Assembly (NCBI GenBank): GCA_910588135.1
Contig: CAJUOT010000084.1
Span: 1 to 6,362, forward strand
Length of the DNA stretch: 6,362 bases
Direction of reading: 5' to 3'
Origin: an uncultured Oscillospiraceae bacterium
GTDB lineage: Bacteria; Bacillota; Clostridia; Oscillospirales; Oscillospiraceae
Shown here piece by piece: positions 1-5,795 of the stretch. Position 1 is the first letter of the stretch; every line of letters starts with the position of its first letter. The translations under genes were made by a program, and so were the position numbers. Below the pieces are notes generated by a model. It did not search any database, had not been told where the DNA came from, and saw nothing but the letters and a program-made list of their open reading frames with translations.

Positions 1-1714
1 CGATGAGCAGCACCCGGTCGCAGAACCGGGTGGAGGCCAGCCGGTGGGAGATATACACGCTGGTGCAGTGCCCGGTCAGGTCGCTGTAGCGCTGGTAGAG
101 GTCGCTCTCCGCCAGGGGGTCCAGGGCCGCCGTGGGCTCGTCCAGCACCACCACCGGCGCGTTTTTATACAGCGCCCTTGCCAGCATCAGCCGCTGCAGC
201 TGCCCGCCGGACAGGTCGATGCCGTCCAGATACACCTCCCGGCCCAGGTGGGTGTCCTCCCCCTGGGGCAGGTCGCGGATCTTGTCCGCCACCCCCGCCC
301 GCTCCAGGCAGTCCCACATCCGGGGCAGGTCGACGGCCCCGTCCATGGCCTGGGCCACGTTCTCCGCTATGGTGCCCGCCAGCAGGGAGAACTGCTGGAA
401 CACGGCGGAGAAGAGCTTGTAGTAGTCCCGGCGGTTATACTGCCGGATGTCCTCCCCGTCCAGCAGTACCTGGCCCTCCGTGGGGTCGTAGAAGCCGCAG
501 ATCAGCTTGATGAGGGTGGTCTTGCCCGCGCCGTTTTTGCCCACCACCGCCAGCTTCTCGCCGGGGCGGATGGTGAGGTTCACGTGGGACAGGGTGTCCT
601 GTTCCGCGCCGGGGTAGCGGAAGGACACGTCCCGCAGCTCGATGGAATACAGATGGTTTTCCCGGACGGCCAGGGGCTTGCCCTCCTCGAAGCGGAAGGG
701 TTCCGGCGTGTCCAGAAGCTCCCGCAGGGTGGACAGCTCCAGGCTCTGCCGGTGGAGGGTTCCCAGGCCGGTGAAAATGCCCGTCACCCACTGGGTGAAA
801 CCGCCCACCGCCGTGAAGTACAGCACGAACTCCGCCGCGCTTAGCTCCCCCCGGAGGGCCATGACGATGAGCCAGCCGTAGGCCGCGCCGTTGCGCAGAA
901 AGGCCAGGGCCACGTCCAGCAGGTCAGCCCACAGGTAGTACCGCTGGGCTTTGGAGTAGAAGTCCTGGAACAGCCGGGTGTATTTGTCCAGCAGCTCCGT
1001 CAGCCAGGGGGCCAGGCCGAAGATGCGGATGTCCTTGGCCAGCTTGATGTCCCGGGCGCGGGCGATGCAGTAGCTGGTCTTGTGGAAGAGCTCGCCCTCC
1101 TCCTCCCGGCGGCGGTAGCGCCAGGCGCGGATGCGCTCCCCGGCGAAGTAGCCCGCGGCGGCCAGCACGATGCACAGCGCCGCCACCGCCGGCCCCACCT
1201 GGGCCAGCAGCAGCAGGTACACCACAAAGCTGATCAGGTTAGAGGCCAGGTCGGTCATTGTTTTCCACACAGCCTCCCCGGCGGAGCTGTTGTCGCTGGT
1301 ACTCCTCATGGCTTTGTGAACCCGCTTGATGTAAGCGGGGTCCTCGGTGTGGGGATAGGACGTCCGGCAGAAGGCCATGTGGACGTCCATGCACAGCCCC
1401 ACGCGCACGTGGATGCGCCCGAAGATGGCGTTCTCATCCAGATAGGCGGTGAACGCGTACACGGCCATCAGCCCCAGGGTGAACCAGAGGATCATTTGCA
1501 CCAGTTCCCCGGGGGCCACCCCCCGGCCCACCGCGTCCAGCACCGCGGGCACCACGAACAGCTCCAGCAGGTTGGCCGCCACGCCGCACAGGGCCATACC
1601 CGCGCAGATGAGCAGCACGCTCTTGCAGTCCCGCCACGCCCGGGTTATCATGAACGCGCAGTTGGACGCCATGCCGTAGGCGGGCTTCTGCTTGTCGGTT
1701 TTGGTTGTTTCCAT
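1..1714 (-). CDS. ABC exporter, membrane domain fused to ATPase (3' end cut by window)
   Basis: This is a half-transporter that likely exports a peptide, lipid or drug across the cytoplasmic membrane, working as a homodimer or with a partner. 571 residues are visible and the frame is open to the left edge. Hydrophobic segments lie at about residues 32-60, 72-91, 155-172, 174-191 and in a block around 250-310. The ATPase domain follows in canonical order: A-loop Tyr367, Walker A GKNGAGKT at 392-399, Q-loop Gln440/441, signature LSGGQ at 501-505, Walker B with catalytic Glu526 in LDEPTAALD, and H-loop His557. All key residues are intact; only the last 10-40 residues should be missing. ATG at 1714 is preceded by GAGGTGAG at suitable spacing. 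The gene lies downstream of the kinase gene, behind its own promoter and a LytTR-type operator, so it is a likely target of the neighbouring two-component system. Substrate unknown; no protease domain that would mark a peptidase-containing exporter. Confidence 0.93.
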   Translation of the reverse strand, partial: METTKTDKQKPAYGMASNCAFMITRAWRDCKSVLLICAGMALCGVAANLLELFVVPAVLDAVGRGVAPGELVQMILWFTLGLMAVYAFTAYLDENAIFGRIHVRVGLCMDVHMAFCRTSYPHTEDPAYIKRVHKAMRSTSDNSSAGEAVWKTMTDLASNLISFVVYLLLLAQVGPAVAALCIVLAAAGYFAGERIRAWRYRRREEEGELFHKTSYCIARARDIKLAKDIRIFGLAPWLTELLDKYTRLFQDFYSKAQRYYLWADLLDVALAFLRNGAAYGWLIVMALRGELSAAEFVLYFTAVGGFTQWVTGIFTGLGTLHRQSLELSTLRELLDTPEPFRFEEGKPLAVRENHLYSIELRDVSFRYPGAEQDTLSHVNLTIRPGEKLAVVGKNGAGKTTLIKLICGFYDPTEGQVLLDGEDIRQYNRRDYYKLFSAVFQQFSLLAGTIAENVAQAMDGAVDLPRMWDCLERAGVADKIRDLPQGEDTHLGREVYLDGIDLSGGQLQRLMLARALYKNAPVVVLDEPTAALDPLAESDLYQRYSDLTGHCTSVYISHRLASTRFCDRVLLI

Positions 1715-1733
1715 GTCTCTCACCTCAAGGGGC

Positions 1734-1764
1734 AGTGTAGCACAAAACCCCCCGGCTGTGTAAA
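1734..1764 (-). promoter_or_regulatory. Candidate promoter of the ABC exporter gene
   Basis: On the minus strand, TTTACA (1764-1759) resembles a -35 box. TACACT (1739-1734), preceded by TG in the extended -10 arrangement TGCTACACT, resembles a -10 box. The spacer is 19 bp, longer than ideal, which fits a promoter that needs an activator. Transcription would start near 1727, leaving a very short leader with the Shine-Dalgarno sequence almost at its 5' end. This is pattern matching only; readthrough from the kinase gene is an alternative. Confidence 0.4.
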
Positions 1765-1771
1765 CCGGGGG
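1744..1771 (-). terminator. GC hairpin followed by TTTT: terminator of kinase operon or operator dyad
   Basis: CCCCCGG (1771-1765) and CCGGGGG (1755-1749) form a perfect 7-bp stem with a 9-nt loop. On the minus strand it is followed by G and then TTTT (1747-1744), a short U-tract. It could end transcription of the regulator-kinase operon. The same dyad also encloses the candidate -35 box of the ABC gene in its loop, so a regulatory role is equally possible. Confidence 0.45.
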
Positions 1772-1801
1772 CTGAACTGTCGTTTTGGGGGGCTGAATTG
1801 T
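1772..1801 (-). promoter_or_regulatory. Tandem LytTR response-regulator binding site
   Basis: Two 9-bp direct repeats read on the minus strand, ACAATTCAG (1801-1793) and ACAGTTCAG (1780-1772), are separated by exactly 12 bp (21-bp centre-to-centre distance, about two helical turns). The identity extends to 15 nt (GACAATTCAGCCCCC versus GACAGTTCAGCCCCC, one mismatch). LytTR-domain regulators such as ComE, BlpR and AgrA bind paired direct repeats of about 9 bp with this spacing, and the half-sites closely resemble ACAnTTCAG or ACAGTTAAG types. The site ends 7 bp upstream of the candidate -35 box of the ABC exporter gene. A LytTR regulator is encoded at 2597-3295, making it the obvious ligand. 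Function is inferred. Confidence 0.7.
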
Positions 1802-1822
1802 CAGGATCGCCGATTTTCATCG

Positions 1823-1902
1823 GTAGGGCGCGACGACCCCGGCGCGCCGTTCTTACAGGCCCTCGCCGACTGACAGCTGCGCGCCGAGTCGTCGCGCCCT
1901 AC
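1823..1902. repeat. Long imperfect inverted repeat, MITE/REP-like element
   Basis: The outer arms are a perfect 15-bp inverted repeat: GTAGGGCGCGACGAC at 1823-1837 and its reverse complement at 1888-1902. After a 2/1-nt internal bulge the pairing continues for 8 bp (CGGCGCGC at 1840-1847 with 1879-1886), leaving a loop of about 31 nt. A small extra hairpin (CCGAT/ATCGG, 1810-1823) abuts the left arm. The element encodes nothing evident and sits 17 bp beyond the kinase stop codon. Its size and terminal symmetry fit a small non-autonomous mobile or REP-like element; it could also act as an RNA 3'-end structure. No clear target-site duplication is visible. Confidence 0.6.
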
Positions 1903-1919
1903 GAGCGGTCCCATATCCC

Positions 1920-2582
1920 CTACCCCACCGGCAGCAAAATCTCCGTGGTAAACGCCCCGTCCTCGCTGTTCCGGCTGAGATACCCGCCCAGCCGCTCCAC
2001 AATGGCGTCAATCCGGACCAGGCCGAAGCCGTGCCCCTCCCCCTTGGTGGTGCGGAAGCGGCCCCCGTGCTTGCCCCGCTTTTTCACGGCGGTGAAGTTG
2101 GTGAACGAGATATAGAGCTGACTGCCCTTCATATCCAGATACACCCGGATGAGCCGCCCCTCTTCCGGCAGGGCCAGGGACGCCTCAATGGCGTTGTCGA
2201 ACAGATTCCCCAGGATGACGCACAGATCCAGCTCAGACAGGGCCAGCGCCACCGGAATGTGGGCGTCCGCCCGCACCGGAATCCCCTGGGCCCGGGCCAG
2301 GGAAATTTTGCTGTTCAGAATGGCGTCCGCCATGGGGTTGCCCGTTTTGACCACCGTGTCCACGCTGCTCAGATCCGTCTCCAGCTCGTCCAGGTAGCTC
2401 CGGAGGGCGTCCCAGTCCTCCTCCGCCGCCAGCGCCTTCATCAGCTGAATGTGGCTGCGGTAGTCGTGCCGCCAGCCCCGAATCTGCCGGTACATATTGT
2501 CCACCTCGGCATAGTGGATCTCAATGAGCTCCCGCTGGTAGGCGGCCAGCCGCCGGTCCATCAGCTTTGCAAGCAATGCCAC
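1920..2582 (-). CDS. GHKL sensor histidine kinase, AgrC/ComD-like, without membrane domain
   Basis: The protein is the kinase half of a two-component system. It should autophosphorylate on His and pass the phosphate to the LytTR regulator encoded immediately upstream. Numbered from a TTG at 2600, the H-box is RGWRHDY with His45, the N-box is LGNLFDNAIEA (Asn132, Asp135, Asn136) and the G-box is KGEGHGFGL (186-194). All are typical of the HPK10 family. Unusually, only about 40 residues precede the H-box and there is no multi-pass sensor domain, so the signal must come from the cytosol, a partner, or one short N-terminal hydrophobic stretch. Start choice: TTG at 2600 overlaps the regulator stop codon but has a poor ribosome site. 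GTG at 2582 lies behind a strong AGGGAGGGG, so it is preferred here (220 residues; 226 from TTG). Its Shine-Dalgarno sequence overlaps the end of the regulator gene, implying translational coupling. Confidence 0.9.
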   Translation of the reverse strand: MALLAKLMDRRLAAYQRELIEIHYAEVDNMYRQIRGWRHDYRSHIQLMKALAAEEDWDALRSYLDELETDLSSVDTVVKTGNPMADAILNSKISLARAQGIPVRADAHIPVALALSELDLCVILGNLFDNAIEASLALPEEGRLIRVYLDMKGSQLYISFTNFTAVKKRGKHGGRFRTTKGEGHGFGLVRIDAIVERLGGYLSRNSEDGAFTTEILLPVG

Positions 2583-2596
2583 TAAAAGCCCCTCCC

Positions 2597-3295
2597 TCAA
2601 ATCCGCTCAATAATGGCCCGGTTCAATCCCTCGTACTGCCCCCGGGGCAGGGGGAGCGCACCGCCGCCGGACAGCTCCACGGCGGTGCGGGTCACCCGGC
2701 TCACAAAGCTCAAATTGACGATGCAGGAGCGGCTGATGCGGTAAAACCGCCGGTCCAGCTCCCGTTCCAGCTCCCCCAGGGGGCGCTTCACGGCATAGTC
2801 CCGGCCGGCGTGGACGGTGGCATAGTTGTGCAGCACGTCCACATAGCGGATTCTGCCCAGCGGCACCCGCACCACCTCCCCCGGCAGCTCCAGGGTGAGG
2901 GTGGGCTCGTTCCGCCGCAGCCGCCCCACCGCCCGGTTGAGCACCTGAAACAGCTTGTCCGGGTCCACGGGCTTGGTGAGGTAGTGGAGGGCGGCCACCT
3001 CATATCCCTCGGCGATATAGTCCGCGTAGCCGGAAATAAACACGATCTGCGCCGCGTCGTCCTGCCGGCGCACCCGTCTGGCCAGCTCCACGCCGTCCAT
3101 GCCCTCCATCTCCACGTCCAGCAGGAGAATGTCGAAGCCCCGCTCCTCCTCATACCGGAACAGGAAGGCCTCCGCCGAGGGAAAGCACTCCACCACAGCC
3201 CTCATCTCCGGCGGGGCCGCCCACTGTGCGATAAGCTCTGTCAGATAGCGGACGTATTTTTCATCATTATCGCAGACCGCGATGCGGCAGTCCAT
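2597..3295 (-). CDS. LytTR-family response regulator (AgrA/ComE type)
   Basis: This 232-residue transcription factor has an N-terminal receiver domain (about 1-120) and a C-terminal LytTR DNA-binding domain (about 127-230). Receiver residues are intact: acidic pocket Asp9/Asp11, phosphoacceptor Asp60 in LLLDVEM, Ser88 and Lys108 in LTKP. The LytTR part contains the typical pattern beginning RIRYVDVLHNYATVHAG and a FYRISRSCIVNL segment. Length is normal for the family. ATG at 3295 follows a G-rich stretch (AGGGGGCC) that can serve as ribosome site. It is first in an operon with the kinase, whose start overlaps or abuts its stop. LytTR proteins bind paired 9-bp direct repeats about 12 bp apart, and such a pair occurs at 1772-1801 before the ABC exporter gene, the likely target. 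Its own promoter region shows no obvious copy. Confidence 0.95.
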   Translation of the reverse strand: MDCRIAVCDNDEKYVRYLTELIAQWAAPPEMRAVVECFPSAEAFLFRYEEERGFDILLLDVEMEGMDGVELARRVRRQDDAAQIVFISGYADYIAEGYEVAALHYLTKPVDPDKLFQVLNRAVGRLRRNEPTLTLELPGEVVRVPLGRIRYVDVLHNYATVHAGRDYAVKRPLGELERELDRRFYRISRSCIVNLSFVSRVTRTAVELSGGGALPLPRGQYEGLNRAIIERI

Positions 3296-3327
3296 GGCCC
3301 CCGGCCCCCTGTCCGTCGTTTTTGTCC

Positions 3328-3356
3328 ACTATAGCACAGGCACTCCAAAATTTCCA
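3328..3356 (-). promoter_or_regulatory. Promoter of the regulator-kinase operon
   Basis: On the minus strand, TGGAAA (3356-3351) and TATAGT (3333-3328) are separated by exactly 17 bp. They match the vegetative consensus at 4 of 6 and 5 of 6 positions. Transcription would start near 3321, about 25 nt before the regulator ATG at 3295. The promoter lies just downstream of the hairpin that ends the glycosyltransferase gene, so the two-component system appears to be a separate transcription unit. Confidence 0.6.
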
Positions 3357-3368
3357 GCGCGAAATGGC

Positions 3369-3409
3369 GGCATAGAAGAGGCTGAGGGTGGGTCAGCCTC
3401 TTCTATGCC
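3369..3409 (-). terminator. Perfect 17-bp hairpin at the end of the glycosyltransferase gene
   Basis: Arms 3369-3385 and 3393-3409 pair perfectly over 17 bp (GGCATAGAAGAGGCTGA with its complement) around a 7-nt loop, GGGTGGG on the plus strand. The stop codon of the glycosyltransferase (TAG, 3405-3403) lies inside one arm. No U-run follows on either strand, so it is not a textbook intrinsic terminator. It probably acts as a transcript end or 3'-protecting structure. Confidence 0.55.
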
Positions 3410-4467
3410 TGAAAATAAGCCCGGTTGCGGGCCACCGCCGGGTCGTCCGGCTTGCAGGCCGCCGCCAGCTCGTTGAACTCTTCTGCCCGTTCCCGGTCGC
3501 CCAGGCGGTCATGGCAGACGCACAGCTGGATACAGGGCAGGTATCCGTAGCAGTCCGGCGAGACAAACCCGCCCCGGCGGTCGTCCCGGGGGCAGGTCAG
3601 GGCCAGGGCGTACCAGTAGGCCGCCTGGGAGTACCGCTCCCGCTCAAAAAACCAGCGGCCCAGCTCACAGCACACCTCCGCCCGGGGCCGGTCATAGGCA
3701 AAGGTGCGGAACAGCGCCGCCAGCGCCGCCTCCGGCTGCCCCAGCTTTTCCCGGCAGTAGGCGCAGTGGCAGCAGGCGTCGATGCAGTTCTCCAGCCAGC
3801 CCCGGCCCTCCGCCAGGAATGTCTCAAACACCGCCAGGGCCTCCTCCCAGCGCTGGTGGTAGTACAGCTCCCGGCCGTAGTAGAACTGCTGCCGGGGCTC
3901 CAGCTCCTTGCCCGCGGCCAGCTGGGCCTCATAGATGCGCAGGTTGCGGTCCGGGTCGGAGGGGCGGGCCTTGCGGTGGGTGACGGCAAAATCTGCGTAG
4001 TGGACCCGGCCCGCCGGGGCGATCGCCTCGTGGACGGCTCCCTCCCAGCGCATCCCGGCCCGGTTTTTAATGAGCCGCTCCCGGTAGTAGGAAAAGGTGA
4101 CCCGGCCGCTCCCGTCAAAGCCGGTGTGGTAGGGGGCCATGACCACCGAGACGGCGGGGTCCAGGGATTCTTTCAGCTTCAAAAACGCGGCCCGGTCCTC
4201 CTCCAGCAGCACGTCGTCCGCGTCCAGCCACATACAGTAGTCCATGGACGCGCGGGCAAAGGACTCGTTCCGGGCGGCGGCAAAGTCGTCCCGCCAGGGG
4301 AAGTCAAAAATTTTATTGGTATACCGGGCGGCAATCTCTTTTGTACGGTCGGTGGAGCCGGTGTCCACGATGACGATCTCATCCGCCAGACCGGCGGCGC
4401 TGTCCAGGCACCGCCCCAGCACCTCCTCCTCATTTTTTACGATCATGCACAGGCTGATACTAACCAT
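3403..4467 (-). CDS. Family-2 glycosyltransferase with C-terminal TPR-like region
   Basis: The 354-residue protein should transfer a sugar from a nucleotide-sugar to an acceptor in the cytoplasm. The GT-A fold occupies roughly residues 1-190: start MVSISLCMIVKNEE, nucleotide-binding DTGSTD (35-40), FAAARNES (62-69), the metal-binding DADD (82-85) and WEGAVHE further on. Residues about 200-340 form helical repeats of TPR type (QQFYYGRELYYHQRWEEAL and similar), a common protein-acceptor recognition module in this subfamily. There is no transmembrane segment or signal peptide. ATG at 4467 has AAGGAGG 7 nt upstream. It lies just downstream of two collagen-like genes. In Bacillus and Clostridioides difficile, glycosyltransferases next to bclA-type genes glycosylate the collagen-like protein, so the likely acceptor is Thr in the GXT triplets. 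Acceptor and sugar are inferred. Confidence 0.93.
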   Translation of the reverse strand: MVSISLCMIVKNEEEVLGRCLDSAAGLADEIVIVDTGSTDRTKEIAARYTNKIFDFPWRDDFAAARNESFARASMDYCMWLDADDVLLEEDRAAFLKLKESLDPAVSVVMAPYHTGFDGSGRVTFSYYRERLIKNRAGMRWEGAVHEAIAPAGRVHYADFAVTHRKARPSDPDRNLRIYEAQLAAGKELEPRQQFYYGRELYYHQRWEEALAVFETFLAEGRGWLENCIDACCHCAYCREKLGQPEAALAALFRTFAYDRPRAEVCCELGRWFFERERYSQAAYWYALALTCPRDDRRGGFVSPDCYGYLPCIQLCVCHDRLGDRERAEEFNELAAACKPDDPAVARNRAYFQA

Positions 4468-4497
4468 GCGAGAGCCTCCTTTTCATTCACCAAATGA

Positions 4498-4532
4498 GCG
4501 GCCGCCCGCCGGTGATGCCAGCGGGCGGCCGC
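4498..4532. repeat. Strong GC hairpin in the leader of the glycosyltransferase gene
   Basis: GCGGCCGCCCGC (4498-4509) and GCGGGCGGCCGC (4521-4532) pair perfectly over 12 bp around an 11-nt loop. It lies between the terminator after the collagen-like gene and the glycosyltransferase ribosome site (4481-4475). No U-run follows, so it may be a second termination or pausing signal, or an RNA structure protecting the glycosyltransferase message. Confidence 0.5.
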
Positions 4533-4540
4533 AGCGCGTC

Positions 4541-4563
4541 AAAAAGCGGTACAGCCGCTTCTT
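4541..4563 (-). terminator. Intrinsic terminator after the collagen-like gene
   Basis: On the minus strand AAGCGG-CTGTA-CCGCTT forms a 6-bp stem with a 5-nt loop, extendable by a G-U and two A-U pairs, and ends in TTTTT. It is 41 bp beyond the collagen-like gene stop codon in the right orientation. It probably limits transcription into the glycosyltransferase gene, which would then depend on readthrough or an unseen promoter. Confidence 0.6.
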
Positions 4564-4603
4564 TGATCGGGATATCCTTTCGAGTGAGCCTTGACGCTCC
4601 GGG

Positions 4604-5782
4604 TTAGTCGTCGTCGATCTCTACATCGGTGTCGTGTTCCGAACCAGACCCGGCCACAGCGCCAGCCTCTTCCAGGCGGATAATGGTCAGCGATGCCCCC
4701 GCGCCGCCGCCCACCAGGACCGCCGTCCCGGCCAACGTGGCCGGATACATCTGAAGGGTGATGGTGGAGTTGGCGGGCAGGGCCACCTTGATCTGGTTCT
4801 CGAAGCTGGAGGTGGACACCACCGGGGCGATGGTGGACGCGGTATTATTCGCGCCGTTGATCACCAGCCGGGTCCCCATCAGCAGGGACAGGGTGGTGTT
4901 CACGTGGTAGGAGATGAGATAGGTGCCCGCCGAGGCCACGGTGAACACCGTGTTCCCGGCGTTGGCGGTGATGTCCGGGGACAGGAGCTGGGCGTTGGGC
5001 AGCGGGATCGGGCTGCCCCCCAGCGCCACCAGGACGCTGCTGCCCTGGGTGTTGGCGGCAAAGCCGGCGGTGGCGGTGGGGTTTGGCCCCGCGGCCCCCG
5101 TGGGTCCGGTGGCCCCAATGGGACCCGTCACTCCGTCCGCCCCGGCGGCCCCGGTGGGACCCGTGGCCCCGGTGGCGCCGTCCGCCCCGGCGGGGCCGGT
5201 GACGCCCACGGCTCCGGCAGCACCATCCGGCCCGGTGGGCCCGGTGGCTCCAGTGGCCCCGTCCACGCCGTCGGGGCCTGTGGGGCCTGTGGCTCCTGCG
5301 GCTCCGTCAACCCCGGCTGCCCCGGCAGGCCCGGTGGCTCCGGTGAGACCGGCCGCGCCGTCCGGACCGGCTGCCCCGGTGGCGCCGGTGGCTCCCGTCG
5401 CGCCGGTGGCCCCGGTGGCCCCGGTGGGGCCGGTGACGCCCTGGGCGGGGCCGGTGGGACCGGTGGCGCCCGTGGGGCCGGCAGGGCCGGGGGCGGTGGG
5501 GGCGCTCAGGGCCGCGCCCAGCTTGGCGGACAGCACCATCTGCTGCTCCACGATACTGGACAGGGTATCCTGCACGCTCTGGTTGACCTGGATGACCTCC
5601 TCAAGGGCCACCGCCCCGTCAAGCCCCGGCAGGGTGCCCAGGACGTATTGCAGCTTCTCGCCCTCGGCGTTGAGGATGTGGCTCAGGCTGAGCTCCTCCA
5701 TGGCGATGGAGGCGATGATCTCGTTGAGGCTTCCCTCCCGGGTCAGGGGGGGATCAATCTGAGGGAATGTGGGCTGAGACAT
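4604..5782 (-). CDS. BclA-like collagen-like glycoprotein (complete)
   Basis: This 392-residue protein is probably displayed on the spore or cell surface as a trimeric filament. Residues 1-98 form a non-collagen N-terminal module with the segment AMEELSLSHILNAEGEKLQ, a type seen on other clostridial collagen-like proteins, probably for anchoring. Residues 99-234 are about 45 Gly-X-Y triplets, with Thr in the Y position of about half, Asp in seven, and one extra Gln (114) interrupting the register. From about 238 to 370 comes a BclA-type, TNF/C1q-like trimerising domain containing IPLPNAQLLSPDI. The last 22 residues are a Gly/Ser/Asp/Glu tail ending EIDDD. No Cys, signal peptide or LPXTG motif is present, which fits a spore-coat or exosporium protein. 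ATG at 5782 has GAGGAGGGG upstream, only 13 bp after the preceding paralogue, so they are co-transcribed. GXT threonines are probable glycosylation sites. Confidence 0.92.
   Translation of the reverse strand: MSQPTFPQIDPPLTREGSLNEIIASIAMEELSLSHILNAEGEKLQYVLGTLPGLDGAVALEEVIQVNQSVQDTLSSIVEQQMVLSAKLGAALSAPTAPGPAGPTGATGPTGPAQGVTGPTGATGATGATGATGATGAAGPDGAAGLTGATGPAGAAGVDGAAGATGPTGPDGVDGATGATGPTGPDGAAGAVGVTGPAGADGATGATGPTGAAGADGVTGPIGATGPTGAAGPNPTATAGFAANTQGSSVLVALGGSPIPLPNAQLLSPDITANAGNTVFTVASAGTYLISYHVNTTLSLLMGTRLVINGANNTASTIAPVVSTSSFENQIKVALPANSTITLQMYPATLAGTAVLVGGGAGASLTIIRLEEAGAVAGSGSEHDTDVEIDDD
5081..5488 (-). repeat. Gly-X-Y coding repeat of the complete collagen-like gene
   Basis: This region encodes two blocks of collagen triplets, 5 and about 40 units, split by a single Gln codon. 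GAT, GPT, GAA and GPD units dominate, including five GAT in a row. Pro is confined to the X position, as expected without prolyl hydroxylation. The 9-nt DNA periodicity makes it prone to slippage and copy-number change between strains. Confidence 0.9.
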
Positions 5783-5795
5783 AAAGCACCCCTCC

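Noticed and set aside
435..1637. Minus-strand open frames at 435-791, 924-1175, 1000-1227 and 1434-1637
   Set aside because: They are out-of-frame shadows of the ABC exporter, whose true frame is continuous from 1714 to the left edge with all ATPase motifs.
44..4497. Plus-strand open frames at 44-844, 1082-1873, 2567-3334 and 3388-4497
   Set aside because: Each lies antisense to a well-supported gene with intact motifs. Their translations are rich in His, Gln, Val and Pro and lack recognisable domains; they come from high GC on the opposite strand.
4498..4542. TTGACG (4542-4537) as -35 box of a glycosyltransferase promoter
   Set aside because: No acceptable -10 sequence is found 16-18 bp downstream; that region is the GC hairpin.
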